64,000 nucleotides of DNA from Dryocosmus kuriphilus (Eukaryota; Arthropoda; Insecta; Hymenoptera; Cynipidae), in contig CM076195.1 of NCBI GenBank assembly GCA_038277395.1, positions 161,543,911 to 161,607,910 of the forward strand, written 5' to 3'. Every line of letters begins with the position of its first letter. The stretch's first letter is position 1. The position numbers and the translations under genes are program-made. The notes under the pieces are model-generated. The model was not told the origin of the DNA. It did not search any database and saw only the letters and a program-made list of their open reading frames with translations. This document shows, one piece after another, positions 14,201 through 27,221 of this stretch.

Positions 14201-17200
14201 AATTTCACAGGATTTTCTGGAATATTATTGATTTTAAAGGATTTAGAAAGATTTCAAGGAATTTCCGAAGAAATAAAAATATTTTAAGTAATTTTTATGT
14301 TTTTTCAAGATATTTTTAAAAATTTTGTAGGATTTTCAAACATTCTAAGGGACTTTTAACGTTTTTAATATATTAACAAATTTCAAAGAGTTTCAGAAGA
14401 TTTTAAAGAATTTCGAAACCATAAAATTTAAGAGATTTCCAAATAATTTCAAAGATATTAAGGGAATTTATTCAAGTGCATTCAAAGGATTCCACGCGAT
14501 CAAGAGATTTTATAGGATTTGCGGGGAATTTCGAAGTTTTTAGTGAATTAGCATAATTTGAAGGAAATTTGAACGATTTGCAAGAAATAAGTTTTTTAAT
14601 GATTCCAGAGTTAAACAATTTTTAAGGAATTTTACCACATTTAAAGAATTTCACAGGATTTTCTGGAATATTATTGATTTTAAAGGATTTAGAAAGATTT
14701 CAAGGAATTTCCGAAGAAATAAAAATTATTTTAAGTAATTTTTATGTTTTTTCAGGATATTTTTAAAAATTTTGTAGGATTTTCAAACATTCTAAGGGAC
14801 TTTTCAACGTTTTTAATATATTAACAAATTTCAAAGAGTTTCAGAAGATTTTAAAGAATTTCGAAACCATAAAATTTAAGAGATTTCCAAAGAATTTCAA
14901 AGATATTAAGGGAATTTATTCAAGTGCATTCAAAGGATTCCACGCGATCAAGAGATTTTATAGGATTTGCGGGGATTTCGAAGTTTTTAGTGAATTAGCA
15001 TAATTTGAAGGAAATTTGAACGATTTGCAAGAAATAAGTTTTTTAATGATTCCAGAGTAAAACAATTTTTAAGGAATTTTACCACATTTAAAGAATTTCA
15101 CAGGATTTTCTGGAATATTATTGATTTTAAAGGATTTAGAAAGATTTCAAGGAATTTCCGAAGAAATAAAAATATTTTAAGTAATTTTTATGTTTTTTCA
15201 AGATATTTTTAAAAAATTTTGTAGGATTTTCAAACATTCTTTTTAACGTTTTTAATATATTAACAAATTCCAAAGAGTTTCAGAAGATTTTAAAGAATTT
15301 CGAAACCATAAAATTTAAGAGATTTCCAAATAATTTCAAAGATATTAAGGGAATTTATTCAAGTGCATTCAAAGGATTCCACGCGATCAAGAGATTTTAT
15401 AGGACTTGCGGGAATTTCGAAGTTTTTAGTGAATTAGCATAATTTGAAGGAAATTTGAACGATTTGCAAGAAATAAGTTTTTTAAATGATTCCAGAGTTA
15501 AACAATTTTTAAGGAATCTTACCACATTTAAAGAATTTCACAGGATTTTCTGGAATATTATTGATTTTAAAGGATTTAGAAAGATTTCAAGGAATTTCCG
15601 AAGAAATAAAAATATTTTAAGTAATTTTTATGTTTTTTCAGGATATTTTTAAAAATTTTGTAGGATTTTCAAACATTCTAAGGGACTTTCAACGTTTTTA
15701 ATATATTAACAAATTTCAAAGAGTTTCAGAAGATTTTAAAGAATTTCGAAACCATAAAATTTAAGAGATTTCCAAAGAATTTCAAAGATATTAAGGGAAT
15801 TTATTCAAGTGCATTCAAAGGATTCCACGCGATCAAGAGATTTTATAGGATTTGCGGGGATTTCGAAGTTTTTAGTGAATTAGCATAATTTGAAGGAAAT
15901 TTGAACGATTTGCAAGAAATAAGTTTTTTAATGATTCCAGAGTTAAACAATTTTTAAGGAATTTTACCACATTTAAAGAATTTCACAGGATTTTCTGGAA
16001 TATTATTGATTTTAAAGGATTTAGAAAGATTTCAAGGAATTTCCGAAGAAATAAAAAATATTTTAAGTAATTTTTATGTTTTTTCATGATATTTTTAAAA
16101 ATTTTGTAGGATTTTCAAACATTCTAAGGGACTTTTAACGTTTTTTAATATATTAACAAATTCCAAAGAGTTTCAGAAGATTTTAAAGAATTTCGAAACC
16201 ATAAAATTTAAGAGATTTCCAAATAATTTCAAAGATATTAAGGGAATTTATTCAAATGCATTCAAAGGATTCCACGCGATCAAGAGATTTTATAGGATTT
16301 GCGGGGATTTCGAAGTTTTTAGTGAATTAGCATAATTTGAAGGAAATTTGAACGATTTGCAAGAAATAAGTTTTTTAATGATTCCAGAGTTAAACAATTT
16401 TTAAGGAATTTTACCACATTTAAAGAATTTCACAGGATTTTCTGGAATATTATTGATTTTAAAGGATTTAGAAAGATTTCAAGGAATTTCCGAAGAAATA
16501 AAAATATTTTAAGTAATTTTTATGTTTTTTCAAGATATTTTTAACAATTTTGTAGGATTTTCAAACATTCTAAGGGACTTTTAACGTTTTTAATATATTA
16601 ACAAATTCCAAAGAGTTTCAGAAGATTTTAAAGAATTTCGAAACCATAAAATTTAAGAGATTTCCAAATAATTTCAAAGATATTAAGGGAATTTATTCAA
16701 GTGCATTCAAAGGATTCCACGCGATCAAGAGATTTTATAGGATTTGCGGGGATTTCGAAGTTTTTAGTGAATTAGCATAATTTGAAGGAAATTTGAACGA
16801 TTTGCAAGAAATAAGTTTTTTAATGATTCCAGAGTTAAACAATTTTTAAGGAATTTTACCACATTTAAAGAATTTCACAGGATTTTCTGGAATATTATTG
16901 ATTTTAAAGGATTTAGAAAGATTTCAAGGAATTTCCGAAGAAATAAAAATATTTTAAGTAATTTTTATGTTTTTTCAAGATATTTTTAACAATTTTGTAG
17001 GATTTTCAAACATTCTAAGGGACTTTTAACGTTTTTAATATATTAACAAATTCCAAAGAGTTTCAGAAGATTTTAAAGAATTTCGAAACCATAAAATTTA
17101 AGAGATTTCCAAATAATTTCAAAGATATTAAGGGAATTTATTCAAGTGCATTCAAAGGATTCCACGCGGTCAAGAGATTTTATAGGACTTGCGGGAATTT

Positions 17201-18077
17201 CGAAGTTTTTAGTGAATTAGCATAATTTGAAGGAAATTTGAACGATTTGCAAGAAATAAGTTTTTAAATGATTCCAGAGTTAAACAATTTTTAAGGAATC
17301 TTACCACATTTAAAGAATTTCACAGGATTTTCTGGAATATTATTGATTTTAAAGGATTTAGAAAGATTTCAAGGAATTTCCGAAGAAATAAAAATATTTT
17401 AAGTAATTTTTATGTTTTTTCAGGATATTTTTAAAAATTTTGTAGGATTTTCAAACATTCTAAGGGACTTTCAACGTTTTTAATATATTAACAAATTTCA
17501 AAGAGTTTCAGAAGATTTTAAAGAATTTCGAAACCATAAAATTTAAGAGATTTCCAAAGAATTTCAAAGATATTAAGGGAATTTATTCAAGTGCATTCAA
17601 AGGATTCCACGCGATCAAGAGATTTTATAGGATTTGCGGGGATTTCGAAGTTTTTAGTGAATTAGCATAATTTGAAGGAAATTTGAACGATTTGCAAGAA
17701 ATAAGTTTTTTAATGATTCCAGAGTTAAACAATTTTTAAGGAATTTTACCACATTTAAAGAATTTCACAGGATTTTCTGGAATATTATTGATTTTAAAGG
17801 ATTTAGAAAGATTTCAAGGAATTTCCGAAGAAATAAAAATATTTTAAGTAATTTTTATGTTTTTTCAAGATATTTTTAACAATTTTGTAGGATTTTCAAA
17901 CATTCTAAGGGACTTTTAACGTTTTTAATATATTAACAAATTCCAAAGAGTTTCAGAAGATTTTAAAGAATTTCGAAACCATAAAATTTAAGAGATTTCC
18001 AAAGAATTTCAAAGATATTAAGGGAATTTATTCAAGTGCATTCAAAGGATTCCACGCGATCAAGAGATTTTATAGGA

Positions 18078-19410
18078 TTTGCGGGGATTTCGAAGTTTTT
18101 AGTGAATTAGCATAATTTGAAGGAAATTTGAACGATTTGCAAGAAATAAGTTTTTTAGTGATTCCAGAGTAAAAACAATTTTTAAGGAATTTTACCACAT
18201 TTAAAGAATTTCACAGGATTTTCTGGAATATTATTGATTTTAAAGGATTTAGAAAGATTTCAAGGAATTTCCGAAGAAATAAAAATTCTTTAAGTAATTT
18301 TTATGTTTTTTCAAGATATTTTTAAAAATTTTGTAGGATTTTCAAACATTCTAAGGGACTTTTAACGTTTTTAATATATTAACAAATTCCAAAGAGTTTC
18401 AGAAGATTTTAAAGAATTTCGAAACCATAAAATTTAAGAGATTTCCAAATAATTTCAAAGATATGAAGGGAATTTATTCAAGTGCATTCAAAGGATTCCA
18501 CGCGATCAAGAGATTTTATAGGACTTGCGGGAATTTCGAAGTTTTTAGTGAATTAGCATAATTTGAAGGAAATTTGAACGATTTGCAAGAAATAAGTTTT
18601 TAAATGATTCCAGAGTTAAACAATTTTTAAGGAATCTTACCACATTTAAAGAATTTCACAGGATTTTCTGGAATATTATTGATTTTAAAGGATTTAGAAA
18701 GATTTCAAGGAATTTCCGAAGAAATAAAAATATTTTAAGTAATTTTTATGTTTTTTCAGGATATTTTTAAAAATTTTGTAGGATTTTCAAACATTCTAAG
18801 GGACTTTTAACGTTTTTAATATATTAACAAATTTCAAAGAGTTTCAGAAGATTTTAAAGAATTTCGAAACCATAAAATTTAAGAGATTTCCAAAGAATTT
18901 CAAAGATATTAAGGGAATTTATTCAAGTGCATTCAAAGGATTCCACGCGATCAAGAGATTTTATAGGACTTGCGGGGATTTCGAAGTTTTTAGTGAATTA
19001 GCATAATTTGAAGGAAATTTGAACGATTTGCAAGAAATAAGTTTTTTAGTGATTCCAGAGTAAAACAATTTTTAAGGAATTTTACCACATTTAAAGAATT
19101 TCACAGGATTTTCTGGAATATTATTGATTTTAAAGGATTTAGAAAGATTTCAAGGAATTTCCGAAGAAATAAAAATTCTTTAAGTAATTTTTATGTTTTT
19201 TCAAGATATTTTTAAAAATTTTGTAGGATTTTCAAACATTCTAAGGGACTTTTAACGTTTTTAATATATTAACAAATTCCAAAGAGTTTCAGAAGATTTT
19301 AAAGAATTTCGAAACCATAAAATTTAAGAGATTTCCAAATAATTTCAAAGATATGAAGGGAATTTATTCAAGTGCATTCAAAGGATTCCACGCGATCAAG
19401 AGATTTTATA
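18078..19410 (+). repeat. Satellite monomers sharing private variants two units apart
   Basis: Two monomers (about 18078-18520 and 18965-19410) share several variants absent from other monomers inspected: TTTTTTAGTG at 18151 and 19042, AAAATTCTTTAAG near 18281 and 19171, and ATATGAAGGG at 18461 and 19351. The spacing is 890-891 bp, two monomer lengths. The monomer between them lacks these variants. This is what a recent unequal exchange of a dimer, followed by divergence or conversion of one half, would leave. Confidence 0.8.
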
Positions 19411-20699
19411 GGACTTGCGGGAATTTCGAAGTTTTTAGTGAATTAGCATAATTTGAAGGAAATTTGAACGATTTGCAAGAAATAAGTTTTTAAATGATTC
19501 CAGAGTTAAACAATTTTTAAGGAATCTTACCACATTTAAAGAATTTCACAGGATTTTCTGGAATATTATTGATTTTAAAGGATTTAGAAAGATTTCAAGG
19601 AATTTCCGAAGAAATAAAAATATTTTAAGTAATTTTTATGTTTTTTCAAGATATTTTTAAAAATTTTGTAGGATTTTCAAACATTCTAAGGGACTTTTAA
19701 CGTTTTTAATATATTAACAAATTCCAAAGAGTTTCAGAAGATTTTAAAGAATTTCGAAACCATAAAATTTAAGAGATTTCCAAATAATTTCAAAGATATT
19801 AAGGGAATTTATTCAAGTGCATTCAAAGGATTCCACGCGATCAAGAGATTTTATAGGATTTGCGGGGATTTCGAAGTTTTTAGTGAATTAGCATAATTTG
19901 AAGGAAATTTGAACGATTTGCAAGAAATAAGTTTTTTAATGATTCCAGAGTTAAACAATTTTTAAGGAATTTTACCACATTTAAAGAATTTCACAGGATT
20001 TTCTGGAATATTATTGATTTTAAAGGATTTAGAAAGATTTCAAGGAATTTCGAAGAAATAAAAATATTTTAAGTAATTTTGATGTTTTTTCAAGATATTT
20101 TTAAAAATTTTGTAGGATTTTCAAACATTCTAAGGAACTTTAACGTTTTAAATATATTCACAAATTCCAAAGAGTTTCAGAAGATTTTAAAGAATTTCGA
20201 AACCACAAAATTTAAGAGATTTCCAAATAATTTCAAAGATATTAAGGGAATTTATTCAAGTGCATTCAAAGGATTCCACGCGATCAAGAGATTTTATAGG
20301 ATTTGCGGGGATTTCGAAGTTTTTAGTGAATTAGCATAATTTGAAGGAAATTTGAACGATTTGCAAGAAATCAGTTTTTTAATGATTCCAGAGTTAAACA
20401 ATTTTTAAGGAATTTTACCACATTTAAAGAATTTCACAGGATTTTCTGGAATATTATTGATTTTAAAGGATTTAGAAAGATTTCAAGGAATTTCCGAAGA
20501 AATAAAAATATTTTAAGTAATTTTTATGTTTTTTCAAGATATTTTTAAAAGTTTTGTAGGATTTTCAAACATTCTAAGGAACTTTTAACGTTTTAAATAT
20601 ATTCACAAATTCCAAAGAGTTTCAGAAGATTTTAAAGAATTTCGAAACCATAAAATTTAAGAGATTTCCAAATAATTTCAAAGATATTAAGGGAATTTA

Positions 20700-21310
20700 T
20701 TTAAGTGCATTTAAAGGATTCCACGCGATCAAGAGATTTTATAGGACTTGCGGGAGTTTCGAAGTTTTTAGTGAATTAGCATAATTTGGAGTAAATTTGA
20801 ACGATTTGCAAGAAATAAGTTTTTTAGTGATTCCAAGGTTAAAAAATTTTTAAGGAATTTTACCACATTTAAAGGATTTCATAGGATTTTCTGGGATATT
20901 ATTGATTTAAAAGGATTTAAAAGTATTTAGAAAGATTTCAAAAAATTTCAAAAGAAATAAAAATATTTTAAGTAATTTTTATGTTTTTTGAAGGGATTTT
21001 AAAAAATTTTGTAGGATTTTAAAACATTCTAAGGGATTTTTAACTTTTTTAATACATTAACAAACTTCAAAGAGTTTCAGAATATTTTAAAGAATTTCAA
21101 AAATACAAAATTTAAGGGAATTTAAAAGAAGTTCAATGATTTTAGTGAAATTTTTCACAAGATCAAGGGATTTTATAGAATCACCGAGGATTATAAAGTT
21201 TTTAAGGAATTTAAAAAAAATTGAAACGAAATTTGAAGGATTTCAAAGAAAGAAGGTTTTCATAGGTTTTTTTAATTTACGAAAATCAAAAAATTCCGTT
21301 AATATTTCTG
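20700..21310 (+). repeat. Diverged right edge of the satellite array
   Basis: The last monomers accumulate many substitutions (for example a GGAGTAAATTTG variant near 20788) and similarity fades out near 21310, with a last recognisable segment around 21160-21260. Edge monomers of satellite arrays commonly escape homogenisation, so this probably is the true array boundary and not a random truncation. Confidence 0.85.
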
Positions 21311-22654
21311 CCTGTTCGATAGAGAAGAATGTATGACTATTAAAATTATTATTATAGAAACAAAAAGTAAATAGATAAATAATCATGGTATTATTTTTAC
21401 TAATTTAGAGGACAAAATTTAAAGATTGCTAAATAGGCCTATACTTTTTTAAAATTATAAATACAAATATTTTAGTTTAAGTTTCAACATATATTTGGTT
21501 TAAAATCAAAGTCTTACATCTTTGGCTGAAAATCCTTCTTTTTTTTTTACTTTTGTTAGAAATTCAAGTATTTTTGTTTGAACAATGAATGATATTCAGG
21601 AAAATATGTCTTTTCTTAAAGTCAAATTGAAGCTCGAAAGTCAAAACGTGGTATCTGAAGTTCCGAGTTCTACTATAACTTTGTTGCAAAGGAGGTAAGT
21701 TCTATCTGGCGAACCCTGAGGGCTTTTTGTCTCCTCGACGAATATGAAGCATCAAATATATTTCCTTCAGTATGTGTCGTTTTACAAACTAAGATAAGCC
21801 ATATCAATTTATTCGGTCCTATCCAATTATTGACGCACGGGTATTAATTAAACTTGGGTCATTTGAGACAAGATTATGTGGCTAGCATAGACGAGTAATT
21901 GCGTAATGTAAACTATGTACTTAACTTTGCACCCATCGTTTGGGTTGATAAGTGTATTTTCACGAGAAGACGTTTAGTGCCTCTATTATCTCAAACTATG
22001 TTATTATCATTATCCACACCAATTTCATCATGCAGGCTTTCAGAGAAACAGAAATTCATCTAAATTTTAGAAATAGCTTTTAACATTGTGCTAAAAGTAA
22101 CTTACAATTACAGGTTTGCTACAAAAGTTACATTTCCGATCAAAAAAGTGCATTTTTAATCAAAAGTAGTTATATTTTCAACAACAAAAAATTAGTTTTC
22201 AGCGAAATAGTTTCATTTTTTTACTGAAAAGGAGCAATTTTTAAGGAACAAGTTGAATTTCCACCCAAGATTTTCCCGTTTTTCCCCTTTTCATACAAAT
22301 TTTTATACAATTAACCATTTTTGACAATATTACAAATATGACAGCAAGGAGGCTTTGACAAAGCATTTCTAGTTGATCCTACAAAAAATGAAACATATGG
22401 ATGAAAATATAGTCAAAATAAGCATTTGTTTATAAAAATTGTCTACATAATAAGCAAGCAGTCTTTAGAAAGAAATTTCTAGTTGAGTCCGCATAAAAAA
22501 TTAAGCCTATTAAGGAAAACATAGTGTAAATGTGCATTTATTTTAAAAAATTATTTAAATAATTGCTAAACAGCAGTTATTCTTAACTGATCGTAATCTC
22601 ACAATAAAATCTGTCATATTTCATACAAATTTATGGATTTTAAAGTAACTAATT
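21311..22654. other. Unassigned AT-rich stretch
   Basis: I see no gene. About 21460-21590 (THE words CAACATATATTTGGTTTAAA, then AAAGTCTTAC) resembles 38500-38640, so a dispersed repeat is shared between the two places. Around 22350-22540 two diverged copies of a segment of roughly 115 bp lie in tandem; both contain TTTCTAGTTGA and a run that looks like AAGCATTTGTTTA or its variant. Nothing else is interpretable. Confidence 0.6.
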
Positions 22655-23311
22655 ATAATATAAACATAACTTTGGAGGTTATGACGTCTTCTTTCTTCGA
22701 CCGTTGGAATTAAATAGTATCTAAATGTTTCGTTGGTATTACGGTCATATAATAAAAACAATTAATCTTTAGAATGAATAGTCATAATTTATTAAAAGTC
22801 ATAATATTTCGACGTTTCGACCTCTACTGCGGGTCTTTTTCAAGAAATCTACAATAAGAATAAGTATAATCAAAAATAATATAATAAAATTTCAAAACGC
22901 TACATTAATAATGTTTTTCTAAAAATGATAAATTAAAATGGTTACCTTGAATGTCGATCGATGTAGTATATAAAATTAAAATATCTCTAGTGTAGAAACA
23001 ATAAATGTCAATAATAGTTCTATCAAATTTCTCATCCTTCATATGTTGTTTTTTCAACAAATTTTTTGTAAAAAATCACATTTTAGTCAACACTTTCTAC
23101 ATTTTTTAATCATATTTGAAGTTCCGATGTTTTTGGAACTCCAAAATTATAAGTATTACATTTTTGAAGTAGAGATGCTTACGATTGGACGATAAACAGT
23201 GTACTGATTACCAAGGTACAAATTTATATAGAAACATAATAAACCTCTGATGAAAAGCGCGCCAAAGCCTTGAGAAATCAAATTAAGCTGATGAGATTGA
23301 ATGAAATTTTT
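22655..23311 (-). repeat. PLE-1 terminal repeat, 3' copy
   Basis: This terminal repeat lies immediately downstream of the RT gene stop on the coding strand. It matches 25713-26174 plus 27131-27219 in direct orientation and 27222-27847 in inverted orientation. At about 22810-22846 it carries, on the minus strand, a hammerhead-like motif: a UUGAAAA-type box, a GACC/GGTC stem and GAAAC. The corresponding box in the copy at about 25865-25905 reads UUGAAGA. Confidence 0.88.
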
Positions 23312-25683
23312 TTAGTTTAGAATGCACTGGTAAATCTGGTTTATATTTTTTATTTCTGTATTCAGATTTATTAAGATTTTAAAATGTTTTTTAATATAAA
23401 TAGATTCTAAAATTCTTTTTTTAAACATATCTTTTTCTCGAGCTAGAATTTTGATATTATTAAAATCAAAATCATGGTTTAAATTCCACGAATGTTGTGA
23501 TAAGCCTGTATGTAAATTTCCAAATTCGCATTTTATAAGATAAATAACTCCTGATTGGTTTTCAATATTGTCAAAATCTTTTTTATTTGCCAGAAATGTA
23601 TCTAAAGTGTGATTATTATTGAAATGAATATTAATATCAAATTTTTTTAAAGACCTTTTTAATCTTTCTGAAAGACCTTGTATATAAGGCAAAGTGACAT
23701 TTAAATCAGTTTTTTTAAATTGTTCTAAATATTTCTTTTTCTTCTTTTCAATGTTAGAGGAGGTATAAATTTCGTGAACTCCTTCTTTAATTACATTTTC
23801 TATCAACGGAAGCGGATAATTATTCAATTGTAAAGTTTCTTTTAATTGTTCTAAATTTTCTTGTCTAAATTTTACATCACTCAATTTTATGCATCTATCA
23901 ATCAAGCCGTTTATCAACCCGATCTTTTGGTTAAATAAATGATGAGATTCATAATTTAGATAACGTCCAGACCAAGTTGGTTTCTTAAACCAATTTGTAA
24001 CTAATTTTCCATTTTTATTTTTTATAATTTCTAAATCTAAGAAGTTTAAACTGTTATTCTTTTCTATTTCAAATGTGAATTGAATGGACTCATCGATACT
24101 GTTAAAGATGTTTAAAACTTCATTAATTTTATCATGTGGTATAATTATGAGTATATCATCCACATACCGTTTATAGAAAATAGGTTTAAAAGTTAATTGG
24201 GATAAGGCTCTTTTTTCAATAACTTCAAGAACCAAATTTGAAACTATTGGAGATAACGGAGACTCCATTGGGCAGCCAGAAATTTGTTTATAAAATTTTT
24301 TATTAAATAAAAAAACCAAGTTATTAAAAACTGTTCTAACCGCTATCAAGATTTCATTTTTGGAGATTTTTGTTAAATTTCTGTTTAAGTTTAATTTTTC
24401 TTCGATGCAATCTAAAGCTAAATCTAACGGTATGTTGCCAAACATGGACCCAATATCTAAAGATACTAATGTGTGTGTTGGAGGTACAGAGATTTTATTA
24501 ATTTTTTCTTTTAGTTCCCAGCTATTTTTTATATAAGAATCTGTTGTTCCTGATATAGGTTTTAAAATGTTTGACAGAAATTTTGGTAAGTTATATGTAG
24601 GTGATCCAATGGTTGAAACAATTAGTCTCCAACTTAGAATTGATTTGTGAACTTTAGGGAGCGCATAAGCTTTTGCAACGACACTACTATAGGTTTTCAA
24701 ATGATAAGCAGTCTTGTTATTTATATAAGTTTTTTTCTCCCACCTTTTTATAATGTCGTTACATTTATTTTCCACTGTCGGGATTAGATTAGTTTTTACA
24801 CTTTTATATAAAATATTATTTTGCAAAATGTTTTCAATACTTTTGTTATAATCATCTTTATTTGCTCCTATTGTAATATTACCTTTGTCCGCTTTAAGAA
24901 AAATTAAATCACTATGATCTTTTTGGAAGCTTTTAACAGTGTCAGCAATATTATTATTGGTTTTGAAAATGTTGTTATTTTTATGATTTGAAATAATTTG
25001 TGTCACTGTTTTTCTAATATTCAACTTTTTTTCATCTTCTTCTAAGTTTTTGATGCAATTTTCAATGTTAGCTACAATATTATTTACAGGGATTTTGTTG
25101 ACATTGTAAGGGACACCAAGCTTGTTTCCCAAAGCTATAAGGATTCAGCTATTTCATCTGGGATTTTTACATTTGAAATATTCTTAAAACATTTTTTAAT
25201 TCTAAATTCTTTAATTTTTCTATTGTTTTCCAAATTCCTAGTTTTAAGTAATTTAAATTTTTTAATACAACCTTCTCTAATCTTATATTTTAAATTTTGT
25301 AACGCTAATTCTTGTAAGTTGAAGAAATTAACTATTGAGTGTTCTTTTACTTTCCTTAGTAAGCGATATTTTAGGTAATTTGTGTGTTTAACTAAATCAT
25401 AAATGTTAAAAATTAAGTTACTAATTTCATCGTTTAACATTTTCTTTTGAAAATTTAATTTCGTTGTTTGGAATTTCGATGTTACTTTACAATGAAGATT
25501 TTGTATGTTGATCTTATTGACATTATTATATATATGAGCAGGAATTAAAGATTCTTTCCTACATTTAATAAGAAAAGTACGTTGTTCTTTAAGATGACAT
25601 AATCGTCTTTGAAATTTAATCCAATTTGTAATATCACATCTTACGTTACTATATTTTTCCGAAATGTAAGCGAGGTAACCCAT
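23312..25683 (-). pseudogene. PLE-1 reverse transcriptase / GIY-YIG protein, frameshifted
   Basis: One ancestral gene now reads as two frames, 25683-25135 (182 codons) and 25132-23312 (606 codons), separated by a single frameshift near 25134; the second frame has no ATG at its apparent start. The N-terminal part is the lysine-rich region usual in PLEs. RT motifs are visible in order: KADKGNITI, YALPKVHK, VSLDIGSMFGNIP, a substituted CPMESPLSP (family consensus has PMGSP), YVDD in FYKRYVDDILII, and NFLDLEI. The C-terminal GIY-YIG nuclease keeps GVIYLIKC but jumps straight to SQHSWNLNHDF. The YIG, the catalytic-arginine segment and the following helix are missing. RT would copy element RNA at a nicked target; here it cannot work. 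Confidence 0.93.
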
Positions 25684-26174
25684 ATTTCCAGTACGTTACT
25701 GACCTTTGAATAATAATATAAATATAACTTTGGAAGTTATGACGTCTTCTTTCTTCGACCGTTGGAATTAAATAGTATGTAAATGTTTCGTTCGTCTTAT
25801 ACGGTCATATAACAAAAACAATTAGTCTTTAGAATAAATAGTCAAAATTTATTAAAAGTCATAATAATTCGACGTTTCGACATCTACTGCGGGTCTTCTT
25901 CAAGAAATCTACAGTAAGAATAAATATAATCAAAAATAATATAATAAAGTTTCAAAACGCTACATTAATAATGTTTTTCTAAAAATGATAAATTAAAATG
26001 TTTACCTTAAAGGTCGATCGATGTAGTATATAAGATTAAAATATCTCTAGTGTAGAAACAATAAATGTCAATAATAGTTCTATCAAATTTCTCATCCTTC
26101 ATATGTTGTTTTCTCAACAAATTTTTTGTAAAAAATCACATTTTAGTCAACACTTTTTACATTTTTTAATCATA

Positions 26175-27130
26175 CGAGGCACGTCCAGAAAGTAAGTGTA
26201 CTCAATTTATGTAGGCTTCAAAAAAAATTTATTAAAACAAAAGCATAGTTAGTTACACTTGTACATATGTAAGTTACTTTTCGACATAGTCACCATCCCT
26301 CTCGATGCAAGTGGTGAGCCGTGGGATCAATTTTTTCATGCCTACCTCGAAGAGGTCTCCCGCCAGCTCTTTCGCCCACTTCTCCACCACCCCCTTCACC
26401 ACCACGTCCGTTGAAAACTTGCTTCCGCCCATGTAGACCTTCAGGAAAGTGAATAGATGGAAATCTGAAGGGGCCAGATCAAGGGAATACGTGGGGTGGT
26501 TCAAAACGTCCCATCCAAAAGAGTCCAGGAGTTGCTTCGTGGCATTGGCCGTGTGAGGTTTGGCATTGTCATGCAGCAGGCAGACTCCCTTCGTCAGCAT
26601 GCCCCTCCTTTTATTCTGAATAGCCCTTTTAAATGTTTTCAGCGTCTCACAGTATCTTGCCGCGTTGATGGTCTCTCCGAGAGGCAGATATTCAATCAAA
26701 ATTATGCCTTTATGGTTCCAAAACGCGGATGCCATGATTTTTTTGGCTGAAATTGTGGTTTTGAATTCCTTGGCGGGGGGTGACAAGGTGTACGGCCATT
26801 TTTAAATTCGCGACACCACTTGTACACACTCGTACGATTCATAGCTCCATTACCGTAAACAGTTTTCACCTCATTATAAAGCTCAACTGGAGCTTTTCCC
26901 TTCACAACAAGGTAGCGAATGACGACGCGAATTTCGCACTTGGCGGGAGTTGCGATCGACATTTTTCGCGAGAGATGCTACTGCGTCAAGAGTTTTCAGC
27001 ATAATAACCTCGGATTGGTCTCGTTTTGCAGGGGAGGAGTTATGCTACGCATCAGTGTTGCCAACATTTCAAAAAAGTATTTCCTACAGCTGTGAGAGTA
27101 CCAGTACACTTACTTTCTGGACGTGCCTCG
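26175..27130 (-). mobile_element. Internally deleted mariner in PLE-1
   Basis: A 956-bp element has near-perfect inverted ends beginning CGAGGCACGTCCAGAAAGTA and is flanked by TA at 26173-26174 and 27131-27132. The uninterrupted sister repeat of PLE-1 (near 23110) gives the empty site with a single TA. Full-length mariners are about 1.3 kb, so roughly 350 bp are missing. The transposase gene is on the minus strand. Confidence 0.97.
26274..26962 (-). pseudogene. Mariner transposase remnant lacking the first catalytic Asp
   Basis: Two overlapping frames on the minus strand encode parts of a mariner transposase. The upstream frame (26962-26702) contains the first helix-turn-helix with VYKWCREFKNGR. 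The downstream frame (26786-26274) contains WNHKGIILIEYLP, HDNAKPH and SLDLAPSDFHLF; the last two aspartates are 34 residues apart, as expected for the D,D34D family. The segment with the second helix-turn-helix and the first catalytic Asp (TGDE-type motif) is deleted between KNGRT and the DDE core. The protein is about two thirds of the usual length of about 345 residues and cannot be active. Confidence 0.92.
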
Positions 27131-27221
27131 TATTTGAAGTTCCGATGTTTTTGGAGCTCCAAAATCATAAGTATTACATTTTTGAAGTAGATATGCTTAC
27201 GATCGGACGATAAACAGTGTA

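Larger units (their letters stand above)
1..21310 (+). repeat. 445-bp AT-rich satellite array, about 47 monomers
   Basis: One sequence recurs head to tail through the first 21 kb. The landmark CCACGCGATCAAGAG falls at about 1028, 1472, 1917, then 5568, 6022, 6467, 6913 and 7358, so the period is 444-446 bp. From about 5280 to 20700 adjacent monomers differ by only a few substitutions or one-base indels. Recurrent variants are ATTTGCGGGGATTT against ACTTGCGGGAATTT, and CAAGATATTT against CAGGATATTT. They do not alternate strictly. Open frames of 60-86 codons recur at the same monomer phase only because the repeat recurs; they have no codon logic. This is most likely centromeric or pericentromeric heterochromatin, which is inference from length and homogeneity. 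Confidence 0.97.
25713..27219 (-). repeat. PLE-1 terminal repeat, 5' copy, split by a mariner
   Basis: This is the upstream copy of the PLE-1 terminal repeat. Positions 25713-26172 and 27131-27219 are continuous in the other copy (near 22655-23204), where the sequence reads through the TA at which the mariner inserted. The empty site in the other repeat therefore proves the insertion and its TA duplication. The copy ends near 27219, where it meets the inverted fragment. Confidence 0.88.
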
